In this document: positions 1-9,554 of the stretch, one piece after another | Position numbering within the stretch: position 1 is the first letter of the stretch | Layout of the letters: each line of letters begins with the position of its first letter | Assembly (NCBI GenBank): GCA_028284775.1 | Contig: JANQRB010000101.1 | Coordinates: 1 to 64,000, forward strand | Length of the DNA stretch: 64,000 nucleotides | DNA from: Candidatus Kapaibacterium sp. | Lineage (GTDB): Bacteria > Bacteroidota > Ignavibacteria > Kapaibacteriales > UBA7675 | Direction: 5' to 3' | The notes under the pieces: generated by a model | What the model was told of the DNA's origin: nothing | Seen by the model: only the letters and a program-made list of their open reading frames with translations | The model's database searches: none | Program-made: the position numbers and the translations under genes

Positions 1-463
1 GCTATTTTGACGAACTTCCTGCAATCTAACCATGGCAGCATTGAGAAGAAAACTTGTTTGTAGGCGCTCTTAATCCATTTTTCAGGATCGACTAAATAAC
101 AAATCAGGCAGCAGATCTGTGTCATTGTAAGCGGAGCAATAGCAGCCGGCAGCAAGACGGAGCTTCGTCCGCGTTGTCAATCGTTGGCTGCGTCGACGAG
201 GCATATCTTTCCGACGGCGATTTGATTGCGACCTTTCCCCCCGGAATGATTAATTTGAACCGGCAATCGTACAGGTGCCGGGGATCGCCGATTCGTTCTA
301 ATGGCGGGTGGACCCGACACTTGCAGGTGAGACGGCGTCATGCACGATACTGCGAAGGTTCAGAGTGTACAAATGAACTTTCGTCGGACGACGAGCGATA
401 TACGACGCTGCATTGCATCGCAGTCTTCTGCGCTTCGAGCTACATCAATCGTGAAGCTGAACA
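1..463. other. Intergenic, no gene recognised
   Basis: Short overlapping open frames exist here, but none has recognisable protein character or a ribosome binding site. The stretch probably holds the promoter of the gene that starts at 464; no clear promoter consensus was found. Confidence 0.4.
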
Positions 464-1900
464 ATGAGCGTCCGCAAAGTACAAAAGCTTCTGGCCGTCT
501 TGACGGCAACCGAACTCAAACAGATCGAACAGCAGATAAAAGCAGCACGGCGCGATAGCCTTAAACACCTGTTTGCCGCCATCAAGAAAGCCGGAAAATC
601 CAAACTCGACAAACAAGCGACCTTTCAGAAAGTATTCGGTCGGAGCTACGCAAAGGAACTAGACTATCTCTTTCGCAATGAGCTCCGCCTTCTGAAAGAT
701 AAAATTCAGGATTTCCTGATTGTGAAAGAAGGCGAGCGGGAAATTCGCCACCGTCCGGGCTTTGCCGATTTAATGTTGCTGCGCAGTCTGCTGCAGCGCG
801 GCCTCAGCGACGAGTTCGAACGTGAATTCAGGAAGCGCTACGAGCGCACGCTCGCAAGCTACGACTTCATCATGGCGCATCGCCTGTCGCGCCTGTATTT
901 CAATTTTGTGATGACGCATCCGGAGATATCGCCCGACACTTACCAAGGGGCGCTGAATATGCTGCGGGAAAATCGCCGCAATATCAAGTTAGTGTATCGC
1001 AGTTCGATGGCTATCAACCAGCACAGCCGGGCGGCAACCGAGCTTTTCCTCCGTATTCACGGCCTTGAGGCGGACCCCTGCGACGTCGGGCTGGATCTCG
1101 ATTTTCAGGATGTCGACAATGCCTACATTCGTTTCTTTGAGTATTCGGCCCTTGTACACCTTGCTCAGGGCGACGAGCAACTTCAGCAAGCACAAAAGGT
1201 AGTTGAAAACGGCGCGCTCATCCAGCAACACTTTCCCCAGCATTATGTCGATGGTCTGTCGATTCTCGGCGGTGTGTATTTCACAGCCCGCGATTATCCC
1301 GAAGCCCGGCGCTGGTACGAAAAGGCGCTCGCAGCCGCCAAACAACACAAACTGACAGCACGCGCCGACCTGGTGTTCAACTATTGCAGTGTTCTGATGA
1401 AAATGGCGGAATATGAAACCGTCATCCAGCTGATTGAAGAACATGCAGTCGTCATCGATGCCTTACCGCGGGTCCGCTTCCGCTTCGAGTGCCTGCACGC
1501 ATTTTGCTTCATCTTTTTGGGACAGCCGGACAAAGTCCTTAGCATTCTGCCCGGCAATATCGGACAACGGCCGGAAACCGAATATCAGTACTTTCGATTT
1601 ATCTATTGCATCCTGCCCTATCTGCACGGCGACTATGAAACCGGTAAACGTGAAGCCGCCAACTTTTTACGTTACTTTCAGCGGCGAGGCGACAAGTTAA
1701 CTTTTCCCCACGAGCAGGAAATCGCCGAGATATTTAGACTGTTGTATCATACATTGCTGCAAGAGCTCGACTCTGCCGAACGCCGCCGACAGTTGGCGGC
1801 CTTGTTGGCGAGAGTAGAGCGCTATACAAAGGCACGACCTCAATACCTGGATTATCTTTACATCCGCTGGCTGGAAATGGTGCTTCGCGGCGAGCGCTGA
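464..1900 (+). CDS. TPR-like protein of unknown function (Bacteroidota family)
   Basis: A 478-residue predicted soluble protein with no signal peptide or membrane segment. The N-terminal 80 residues are basic and helical, with a KVFGRSYAKELDYLF stretch followed by a leucine-rich helix. This matches the general layout of a Bacteroidota family whose N-terminus binds an unknown partner and whose remainder is an all-helical TPR-like array. TPR-like helix pairs are visible around residues 230-300 (for example GGVYFTARDYPEARRWYEKAL). The gene at 5666-7291 has the same length class and layout and is a likely distant paralogue. No enzyme motif is seen. The ATG at 464 has no strong Shine-Dalgarno, which is common in this phylum. 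It converges on the secreted RCC1 gene at 2041-4983. Coding status is confident; function is unknown. Confidence 0.8.
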   Translation: MSVRKVQKLLAVLTATELKQIEQQIKAARRDSLKHLFAAIKKAGKSKLDKQATFQKVFGRSYAKELDYLFRNELRLLKDKIQDFLIVKEGEREIRHRPGFADLMLLRSLLQRGLSDEFEREFRKRYERTLASYDFIMAHRLSRLYFNFVMTHPEISPDTYQGALNMLRENRRNIKLVYRSSMAINQHSRAATELFLRIHGLEADPCDVGLDLDFQDVDNAYIRFFEYSALVHLAQGDEQLQQAQKVVENGALIQQHFPQHYVDGLSILGGVYFTARDYPEARRWYEKALAAAKQHKLTARADLVFNYCSVLMKMAEYETVIQLIEEHAVVIDALPRVRFRFECLHAFCFIFLGQPDKVLSILPGNIGQRPETEYQYFRFIYCILPYLHGDYETGKREAANFLRYFQRRGDKLTFPHEQEIAEIFRLLYHTLLQELDSAERRRQLAALLARVERYTKARPQYLDYLYIRWLEMVLRGER

Positions 1901-2040
1901 GGCGGCAGACGCGGAGTATACGATAACAGACATTTATTATATGCCTCCTGTCGTAGACACGCCAGACAGCTTCAGGAAAAACGGAGACCACCATACTGAG
2001 GCAGCCTCCGCTCCGGAATCCGAAACTGCGATAGCTGTTT

Positions 2041-4983
2041 CTATGGCGTCACTACAATTGACTGAACCAGTTGCTGCACACCTACGTGCAGCCTGAGAAC
2101 ATAAAACCCCGACACCAGGGAATCGCTCTGCAGGAATACAGTGTTTATGCCGGCTTTGAATCGTTGGCGGGAAGATTGGATGATACGACCAGCCAGGTCC
2201 AGCAACACAATTTCACTTTCACAATCGACAGAAGTTATGCATCGAGCTTCAATCGCTTCGCCGCGCGCAATCGGATTTTGCCCTAGCTTGAATTGCAGTA
2301 AGTGCTGCCGCGCGTTGTCATCGGAACTGTTTACTGCGAGGTGACTCTCCGATCCTGCGCCGGCTTTTGCAATAAGCTGGGGACTACAGAGATAGGTATC
2401 CTCTTCCGAGGCGCTTGCCATACGCGGGAAATAATCTTTTACCCCTACCCAGCTTTCAACTTCCGGAGAGTGCGCCAGCGTGCCAGGTACAAACTCAACG
2501 CCCTTCATAGCGACCGCTTCGGTACAGCTGTTGCCGGCGTTGCCGCCGGCATCGGTTTTAACCAGTAACAGATCGACCGCCTGCGAAATGCTGCCTGTTC
2601 TGCCGCCGATAAGAAAACCAAGGTCACCTGTCTGCTGCAGACTCGTGCCGATAAAGTCACCGTACTTCTGGGTCCAAAGATGACTGCCATTGAGAGCAAA
2701 ACGAAAGAGTGCGCATTCTTCCGGCGCACTATTGATTTGTAACTTCCCTGTAACCGCATAACCCACGGGATCACTCTGCGCATCGAGTACCTCGACTAAA
2801 TCCTGCTGAAACAAATCAAACTGTGGAAGCGCCGGCGTTGGCTGGACTACCCGATCCCACTGCCTGACTCCCTTGTCATTTGTTTTCAGGAGAACGATGT
2901 TTTCATTTGACGCACTGCTCCCGAGACCAGCCGAGAAGGCATAGCCGTAGTCTCGTGTTTGGCGCACATTCGGTTCAAAGCAATTAATATCATACTCGAA
3001 GATCTTTGACCAGACCCACGAACCGTCGTTCCCGGTCTTTAACAGAAATGGGGCGGGAATTCCCTGCCGCTGGCCTTCCTGGTAAACAGAGCCGCCCAGA
3101 ATAAATCCATCGGTCTGTCCGGAGGCATTAAACGCCTGCTCAACTGAAAAGAAGTTAGCCTGATTCTGTGAGCCGGTGCTGGTAATCGACAATTGATACT
3201 GTCGCGCCCATTCCAGATCACCGTCATTGTCTACACGTACGATGTTGGCCCATGAATCAATGAGGACGTCAGGATCCTTAACGGAATACCCGGCAAATAC
3301 GAAGCCATCCGGCGCACCGCTGGCATCAAAGACCTGTTCAAAATCATCCGCTACTTCGCGCAGGGTTGAAATTCCATATTTCTTGCTCCAATCCAGGCTA
3401 ATCGACGCTCCGACCTGCCTGATTTTGATGAGAAAGTAGTCGTTGTACCGTGAATATGCATCCCGGACCGAACCGAGTATCGCATAGCCGTCGTTAGCGC
3501 CCTGTGCGTCAAGCACTTCGCGAATCGCGGCGACTCTGAAATTCGAACTATTGATAAAGGGAACCTTGTAATCGGTCTGGGTCTTAATGGTCGCAAAGGG
3601 AAGGACGCTTCCTACGGCCTGGTCGCCCCAGGTGAAAATATTGCCATCGGTATCCAGGGCCATGGTAAAAAAGTTGCCGGCGGAAATCGCAATAATGTTG
3701 TCGAGGATTGCGCCGCCTATTCGCTGCACCAGACCCGGCGTAAAGTCATAGGTTGCGCTGCCGATGTTGCGCCCGAGTTGAGCAACTTCGTGATTTCCCC
3801 AGGTCCAGACGCGCCCGTCCTTATCCAGGGCTACACTGTGCGCCGCGCCCGCCGAAATAGCCACGATATTCTGAAGGCCGCCGATAGACTGTAAAGACAG
3901 ATTAACCGATGGATTCACATTGTCGTAGTTGTTGCCCCAATACACGACGCTTCCATCGCTCAGGAGCGCGATGCTGTGACCATCGCCTCCATCAACAGCC
4001 ACGGCATTTGCAATGCCCTCCACTTGTCGGGCCGGTTGTCCCGGCGCTCCCGGCGAGTTGTTGCCGTTGCCGGAAACCTGAGCGTGGGAATTGTCTCCCC
4101 AGGCCCATACGCTACCGTCATCTTTCACAGCCAGGCTGTGCGAGGCCCCGGCGCCGATCGCCACCATATCACTCAGCCAGTTGTTATCTTCATCGCGCAC
4201 TGGCCACGCCCTGCTCTTTTGGAGGATTGCAGCATCATTATCGCCAAGCTGTCCTTCAAGGTCGCTGCCAAAGGCATAGACATTGCCATTACGGCTCAAG
4301 GCAAGGCTGTGACCGTCATTGGTCGGATGGACATCATGCATACCACCGGCGGCGACACATACAATGTTAGAAAGGGGGTTGCTTGCAAAGTCCAGAACAG
4401 TTCGGGGAGTCGAAGCATCGGTCGTGCTCCCGTCACCAAGCTGACCGTAGTGGTTAGCTCCCCAGGAGCGGACCGTCAGGTCAGTGGTCACCGCCAGACT
4501 GAATCCCTGCCCACCGGCCAGAGCGATAAGTATGTTAGGCTCAAGAGCGGGGCCTTCTACCGGATCATATACCGATGTACTGCCTTTGCCCACTTGTCCA
4601 AAACTGTTACTGCCCCAGGAGTGAACAAGTCCGCTGTTGAGATACAGGGCATGGCCACCACCGCCGGCAATAACTTTACCTAACTCGGAGCCGCCCAGTA
4701 TCGTGCGAGACCACTGGACAGCGCCTTGATTATCGGTTTTAACAAGGTAAAGACTATTACCTTCCTGACCGTCGCTTGACTCTGCGACAGAGATAAAACC
4801 GCCATCACTGGTCTGGATGCTTGACTTTCCACGATCGGACAAGCTTTGCGAATTCTCCTGCACATCAATGGTTTTTGCAAAGGTAAACTGGGCGGAAAGA
4901 TCACCGTAGGAGAGGCAAAGTATCAACAACACTATTAGGTTTAAACTGATTGTCATTCGTAAACATCGTGATCTGGGTATCAT
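2041..4983 (-). CDS. Secreted RCC1-repeat protein with T9SS sorting domain
   Basis: A 980-residue exported protein. Residues 1-31 form a signal peptide ending in DLSAQ. Residues about 104-455 carry RCC1 repeats (WGSNSFGQVGKG, WGANHYGQLGDG, AFGSDLEGQLGDN, WAWGDNSHAQVSG, WTWGNHEVAQLG), which in known families fold as a seven-bladed propeller. The RCC1 block sits inside a different repeat type: TSDGGFISV and VKTDNQGAVQWSRT before it, and RVDNDGDLEWARQY and LLKTNDKGVRQWDR after it. That second type resembles the P1-P4 proteins further along. The last 80 residues (QNPIARGEAI, VLLDLAGRIIQSS, GFYVLRL) are a T9SS-type C-terminal domain, so the likely fate is Sec export, then T9SS release or surface anchoring. 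An AAGGA lies 8 bases before the ATG and supports this start. The ligand is unknown. Confidence 0.9.
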   Translation of the reverse strand: MIPRSRCLRMTISLNLIVLLILCLSYGDLSAQFTFAKTIDVQENSQSLSDRGKSSIQTSDGGFISVAESSDGQEGNSLYLVKTDNQGAVQWSRTILGGSELGKVIAGGGGHALYLNSGLVHSWGSNSFGQVGKGSTSVYDPVEGPALEPNILIALAGGQGFSLAVTTDLTVRSWGANHYGQLGDGSTTDASTPRTVLDFASNPLSNIVCVAAGGMHDVHPTNDGHSLALSRNGNVYAFGSDLEGQLGDNDAAILQKSRAWPVRDEDNNWLSDMVAIGAGASHSLAVKDDGSVWAWGDNSHAQVSGNGNNSPGAPGQPARQVEGIANAVAVDGGDGHSIALLSDGSVVYWGNNYDNVNPSVNLSLQSIGGLQNIVAISAGAAHSVALDKDGRVWTWGNHEVAQLGRNIGSATYDFTPGLVQRIGGAILDNIIAISAGNFFTMALDTDGNIFTWGDQAVGSVLPFATIKTQTDYKVPFINSSNFRVAAIREVLDAQGANDGYAILGSVRDAYSRYNDYFLIKIRQVGASISLDWSKKYGISTLREVADDFEQVFDASGAPDGFVFAGYSVKDPDVLIDSWANIVRVDNDGDLEWARQYQLSITSTGSQNQANFFSVEQAFNASGQTDGFILGGSVYQEGQRQGIPAPFLLKTGNDGSWVWSKIFEYDINCFEPNVRQTRDYGYAFSAGLGSSASNENIVLLKTNDKGVRQWDRVVQPTPALPQFDLFQQDLVEVLDAQSDPVGYAVTGKLQINSAPEECALFRFALNGSHLWTQKYGDFIGTSLQQTGDLGFLIGGRTGSISQAVDLLLVKTDAGGNAGNSCTEAVAMKGVEFVPGTLAHSPEVESWVGVKDYFPRMASASEEDTYLCSPQLIAKAGAGSESHLAVNSSDDNARQHLLQFKLGQNPIARGEAIEARCITSVDCESEIVLLDLAGRIIQSSRQRFKAGINTVFLQSDSLVSGFYVLRLHVGVQQLVQSIVVTP

Positions 4984-5665
4984 TGTCTAATCCTTAAAAT
5001 TGTTCAGCAAAGTCATGATTTTTGTCTCTTGTTTTCAATTCTGCAGGCACTTGTTTGGCCGCCATTGCTTTGCGCAAGCACTGCAAGCTTTTTCGGCATG
5101 CCGTCATCCTCCGACCTATCCGGATAGGCCGGCATTTCAAGCATGGAACACTTTCGCGCTCCTACATAATTGAAGTTCGGAGACTCATTCTTCCGGACAA
5201 CGCAAACAAGGGTGGCTGGACCTGTTGCTTGATTCACTAATTCTGCATGCAGAGGGCCGCGGTCTTAGCGACCATAACGGCGACGGTCACTCGGGATTAC
5301 CCTCTTTGATATCTGAGTTTAACAAAAAGGTGGGTCTGGTACGAATCATCGTACGGTTAACGAAAGACAAAATATAGATGAGCCGATTGCCGGAGCAAAC
5401 AAAGATGAGCGTATTATTACCTCGGCGCAAGCAGCATCGGTTCTGTTCTTGGTCGAAACGAGTAGGAATCGGCCGGTCTCAGTCGATATCGAATTACAAT
5501 GAAGCGGCTTCTGATTCGGGATGTGCGTTGAACCAGAAAGTTTCGATTTGTACCTTGACTTGTACATAATGACGCAGCAAATTTGCAGCACTGCTTGAAG
5601 CCATAGTCAATTTCGGTGACCCACGCCGGTGTTAAGCGCAACCGTTCACAACTCCTAACCCAATA
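4984..5665. other. Divergent intergenic region
   Basis: This 680-bp gap separates the divergent RCC1 gene and the TPR-like gene at 5666, so it should contain two promoters. A perfect inverted repeat lies at 5339-5354. Open frames here look like chance frames. No RNA gene was recognised. Confidence 0.4.
5339..5354. repeat. Short perfect inverted repeat, possible operator
   Basis: GTACGA-atca-TCGTAC, two 6-base arms around a 4-base spacer in a divergent promoter region. The dyad could be an operator half-site pair, but a repeat of this size can occur by chance. It is about 310 bp from the start of the plus-strand gene and 355 bp from that of the minus-strand gene. Confidence 0.2.
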
Positions 5666-7291
5666 ATGCCGACTAAACCGACAGACGATGTTTTTCATTT
5701 GGTCAAATCGCTCAGGCAGGACGAAATAAGGTACTTTAAGAAGCTTGCCAAAGTCAATCTGAACAACAATAAACCACGATATCTGCGGATCTTCGATGCC
5801 ATGCTGAAACAGGATATCTACGATGAAGTCGCGCTTCACAAAATCGGCGGCCTTAAGAATGACGCTCAAAATTTTTCGCGCATTAAAAACTATCTGTACT
5901 ATGCCATCCTGCGCAGCCTGACTGGCAAAGATCTGGATGACAGTAGTAACATTCTCATTCACAAATTGCTTATTCAGTCGGAACACCTCTTTGCGCGCGG
6001 CCTCTTCGAACAAAGCCTGAAGCATGCGGCCAAAGCCCGCGAACTCGCAATACAAACGGAAAACTTTCAGAAACTAATCGAGATACTCGAACTGATACTC
6101 GCCGTGCATCAGGCATTGGATTGCCACCCGAACGAATCAGTCTACCGAACAGCGCGTGGCTATGAGCAGGAACGCAACTACTGTCTCGCGGCTCTACAAT
6201 GCGAATCGGAGCTACAGCGGCTTAGCCACCGGATGTCCTACCTGACCGCTGAAATCGATATCCCACGCAGTCACGCGGACTTGCGAGACATGCAGGAGCT
6301 TATGCGGCACAGGCTCCTTCACAGCGAAGAGTCGGCATTGCCCTATCGTTCCAGGTCCACATTTTACACGCTGTGGTGTATCTATCTGACGCAATTGCAA
6401 GATTGTGAGCGCCTGCAATCCGTGTGCCGCAGGATGGCGGCGATGCATGAAAATTATCGAGAGCCGAGCCGGGTAGATCCGGGCGCATATATCGCCTCGC
6501 TGGACACCCTGCTCGCAGCCTTATGCAAATGCGGGCTTTTTGATGTGTTTAAGGAAATGATCGACAGATTGCGCTGCTGCCCGGTGGTAAAACCGGTCGA
6601 TCGGATAAGACGTGAGTTTACAGTTCACCTACATACGCTCCAATTTTCCAATATGACGGGTGATACAAGGGCCGGAATGGCGATCGTGCGCGAGATTCGC
6701 TCGCGAATGCGCCTGCATTCCCGTATTCTCGCTGCAAGCAGAATGCAGGATCTGCATTTTGCTTTAGCCGTTTATTGTTTTTCGCGTGAAGCCTACCTTG
6801 AGGCTAATAACTTCCTGGATCTGGCGCTCGCCGACAATAGTCGCAGCATCAACCGACAGGGGCTGCTGGCAAGCGCCAAAGTACTACATCTGATCGTGCA
6901 CATCGAGTTAGAACACTGGGATTACTTGGCATATGCCGTACGCAATACCTTGCGCTTCTTTAGGCAGCGCCAACCCAAGTTTCGATTCGAATGGCAGTTG
7001 GTGAAAACTATCAGTCGGGCTTTGCTCTCGCCGAGCTCAGAAGGTCTAGGAGTAGAACTTCCAGGTCTCAGAGCACAGCTCGACGCACTACTTGAAGACC
7101 GATTTGAACGCAACGCCCTGGAGCGTTTTGATATTCTGGCCTGGATCGACAGTAAAATCAACGGGCGCTCATTCGCAGAGTTAGTGAAGATGCGGAGCAT
7201 GCCGTCATCCGAAACCCGCGAGACGACTGAAACGACATCCGAAGTGCCCCTCGCGACGGCGCAGCCAAGGAGCGAGCCTGCGTCACAGTAA
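5666..7291 (+). CDS. TPR-like protein of unknown function (Bacteroidota family)
   Basis: A 541-residue soluble protein. The first 90 residues match a recurrent Bacteroidota pattern: a short helix, then LVKSLRQDEIRYFKKL, a YLRIFDAM segment, and FSRIKNYLYYAILRSL. After this the chain is helical and TPR-like to about residue 500. The last 35 residues are Thr/Ser/Glu-rich and probably disordered. There is no signal peptide, membrane helix or recognisable catalytic motif. Members of this family are usually annotated as hypothetical. The gene converges tail to tail with the vWA gene, leaving 43 bp. It is a likely distant paralogue of 464-1900. The start at 5666 has no Shine-Dalgarno, but the conserved N-terminal block begins soon after it. 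Confidence 0.82.
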   Translation: MPTKPTDDVFHLVKSLRQDEIRYFKKLAKVNLNNNKPRYLRIFDAMLKQDIYDEVALHKIGGLKNDAQNFSRIKNYLYYAILRSLTGKDLDDSSNILIHKLLIQSEHLFARGLFEQSLKHAAKARELAIQTENFQKLIEILELILAVHQALDCHPNESVYRTARGYEQERNYCLAALQCESELQRLSHRMSYLTAEIDIPRSHADLRDMQELMRHRLLHSEESALPYRSRSTFYTLWCIYLTQLQDCERLQSVCRRMAAMHENYREPSRVDPGAYIASLDTLLAALCKCGLFDVFKEMIDRLRCCPVVKPVDRIRREFTVHLHTLQFSNMTGDTRAGMAIVREIRSRMRLHSRILAASRMQDLHFALAVYCFSREAYLEANNFLDLALADNSRSINRQGLLASAKVLHLIVHIELEHWDYLAYAVRNTLRFFRQRQPKFRFEWQLVKTISRALLSPSSEGLGVELPGLRAQLDALLEDRFERNALERFDILAWIDSKINGRSFAELVKMRSMPSSETRETTETTSEVPLATAQPRSEPASQ

Positions 7292-7334
7292 CTCGTTTCG
7301 CCAGTAAGAATTAATGTTGTTGCGCACAAACAAG

Positions 7335-9233
7335 CTATCTATTGTCGAGACCAAGCTTTCGGGCATTTTCCAGCAGCGTCATGAATTCCTTTCGATAGCC
7401 GAAGCGATCCTTCCCCAGCGCGCCCGCAGCAAGCTCGCTAACCAGCGCGGCATCGGCCGAGGCCAGATACGCGGAATCACGTAGCAGCATGGCAAATGCC
7501 GCTACGGCAGCGGCCCACCGGAAATTGTCCGAGCTCCGCGCAAGCGCTACCGGGCCGCCTTCCTGAACTTCCAGATATTCCGTGGCGGAATTGCTATCCG
7601 GCTCTTTGTAGCGTATGCGCACCACCAGCACTTCATCGCCGGCAATCGCCGAGGGCTTGACTCGCACTTCCTGGTAGAGTAGGTCGACATCAGCGGCAGC
7701 GCCCGCAATTGCAGCATCAGCAGCGGCCGGCACGACTTCATAGAGCGCTGTCACTTCATGTCCGGCGCCGACTTCACCGGCATCTTTGGCATCATCTCTG
7801 AAATCACGGTTGGCAAGACGACGATTCTGATAGCCGATCAGGCGGTAGGCGCTAATCTTGGCGGGATTAAACTCTACCTGAATTTTAACATCTTTAGCGA
7901 TAGTAAACAGCGTACCCATCAGGTCGTGAATGAAAACTTTCCGAGCCTCCTGCAGATTGTCGATATAGGCGTGATTGCCATTGCCGCGCTTAGCCAGTTC
8001 CTGCAGACGGCTATCTTTGTAATTACCCATGCCAAAGCCGAGCACACTGAGATAGACGCCCTGCTCGCGTTTCGTTTCGATCAACCGCGCCAGCTCGCCC
8101 GTACTGGCAACACCGACGTTAAAGTCGCCGTCGGTTGCCAGGATGACACGGTTGTTGCCGTCACTGATAAAATGTTTCTGCGCCGTTTGGTAGGCAAGCT
8201 CGATACCGGCTCCACCGGCGGTCGAGCCACCCGCTCGCAACTCAGCCAGTGCCGACAGGATAGCCTTTTTGTTACTACCAGCGGTAGACGGCAGCACCAG
8301 GCCGGCGGCACCGGCGTAGACGACAATCGCCACCCGATCACCCGGAAGCAAACGCTCGACGAGCATACGCAGCGCCTCCTTAAGCAGCGGCAATTTGTCG
8401 GAAGCACGCATCGATCCGGAAACGTCGAGCAAGAAGACCAGATTGCTGCGCGGTTGTCCCTCCGCTTCGAACTCTTTGCCCTGCAGACCAATGTGGACAA
8501 GCCGGTGCGCATTATTCCAGGGGCAATCCGAATATTCGATTAACAGCTCCAAGGGGCGCTTGTCGGGCCTGGGATAGTCATACGTAAAATAGTTAATAAA
8601 CTCTTCCACGCGGATGGCATCTTTGGGTGGCAAACTGCCGTGATTGATGAAACGGCGTACATTTGAATAAGAGGCTCCATCGACATCGGCCGCAAAGGTC
8701 GAGAGCGGATTTTGCATCACATCGTTAAAACCGCTTTCGTCAATGACCGTGTATTCTTCAGCGCTGTAGGCCGTCACATCATCGTCATAAAACCGTCCGG
8801 CTGATCTTAAGCGCTTAGCATTGACCCGGGCGCCGGTAATCGTTGCAGCCTTCGCTCCGGGATAGCCGACAGCCGACATTTCAGCTGATCGTGCAGCGAC
8901 GAGAGCTACTTCATGCGCGGCTATGCTGTCCGTCACCAATACCACATCGACGCGGGAAGTTGAGTCAGCCTGCACGACGACGTCTTTGACGACGGCAGCG
9001 CGTTTGCCGACAAACGTTACTTTGACGTCATAGCGTCCCGCCGTGACCCTGACGATTCTGAAGCTGCCATCAGGATCGGTAAATGCACCGCATTTCGTAC
9101 CCAGTAATTGCGCCGTCGCCCCGGCCAGGGCCTCACCGTTTTCATCTTTAACAGTTCCTTCAAGCAGTCCGAATACCGAAGCCTGAAGTCCCGTTAAGGC
9201 AGCGAAGAAAAATAGCAGAATTGCGATCTTCAT
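7335..9233 (-). CDS. von Willebrand factor A domain protein (YfbK-like) with carboxypeptidase-regulatory-like domain
   Basis: 632 residues from the ATG at 9233, chosen because MKIAILLFFFAALTG starts a signal peptide there; an in-frame ATG at 9287 would add 18 residues before it. After the signal peptide is a beta-sandwich carboxypeptidase-regulatory-like domain (about 25-100: GTVKDENGEALAGATAQLLG, TDPDGSFRI). Next come the conserved block found before the vWA domain in YfbK-type proteins (about 172-225: NPLSTFAADVDGASYSNVRR, RVEEFINYF) and the vWA domain (about 265-450) with an intact MIDAS motif DVSGSM at 270-275 and ATDGD further on. The C-terminal 180 residues fit the DUF3520-type domain that follows vWA in this family. 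It is probably a periplasmic or outer-membrane-associated metal-dependent adhesion or scaffold protein. The partner is unknown. Confidence 0.9.
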   Translation of the reverse strand: MKIAILLFFFAALTGLQASVFGLLEGTVKDENGEALAGATAQLLGTKCGAFTDPDGSFRIVRVTAGRYDVKVTFVGKRAAVVKDVVVQADSTSRVDVVLVTDSIAAHEVALVAARSAEMSAVGYPGAKAATITGARVNAKRLRSAGRFYDDDVTAYSAEEYTVIDESGFNDVMQNPLSTFAADVDGASYSNVRRFINHGSLPPKDAIRVEEFINYFTYDYPRPDKRPLELLIEYSDCPWNNAHRLVHIGLQGKEFEAEGQPRSNLVFLLDVSGSMRASDKLPLLKEALRMLVERLLPGDRVAIVVYAGAAGLVLPSTAGSNKKAILSALAELRAGGSTAGGAGIELAYQTAQKHFISDGNNRVILATDGDFNVGVASTGELARLIETKREQGVYLSVLGFGMGNYKDSRLQELAKRGNGNHAYIDNLQEARKVFIHDLMGTLFTIAKDVKIQVEFNPAKISAYRLIGYQNRRLANRDFRDDAKDAGEVGAGHEVTALYEVVPAAADAAIAGAAADVDLLYQEVRVKPSAIAGDEVLVVRIRYKEPDSNSATEYLEVQEGGPVALARSSDNFRWAAAVAAFAMLLRDSAYLASADAALVSELAAGALGKDRFGYRKEFMTLLENARKLGLDNR

Positions 9234-9554
9234 ACTTAGCCCGATTAATGTGTTTGCTCTGTTAACTTTGTTAATGAGGCTCCGCATTCCCTGCGCGAAA
9301 TGTGGCAGACCACATCCCGCATTAACGAAGATGTCGAAGAATTCGGATTCCTGCTATAGATGCAGCAAAGCGTGAAAAGGTTATCAATTGCGATTGCCGT
9401 CATCACGCGAAACAGCGGATACAGCTCATCCTAGGTGATCCAATTCTGCGACGAGCAAATAACTTCCGGCTACCAGAAGCGCCCCCGCAATGCGAACAAT
9501 AGCCCAAGCTCAGGGCAATGTCATGATTTGCTAAGCAGTACCTCTCCCGCAGTG

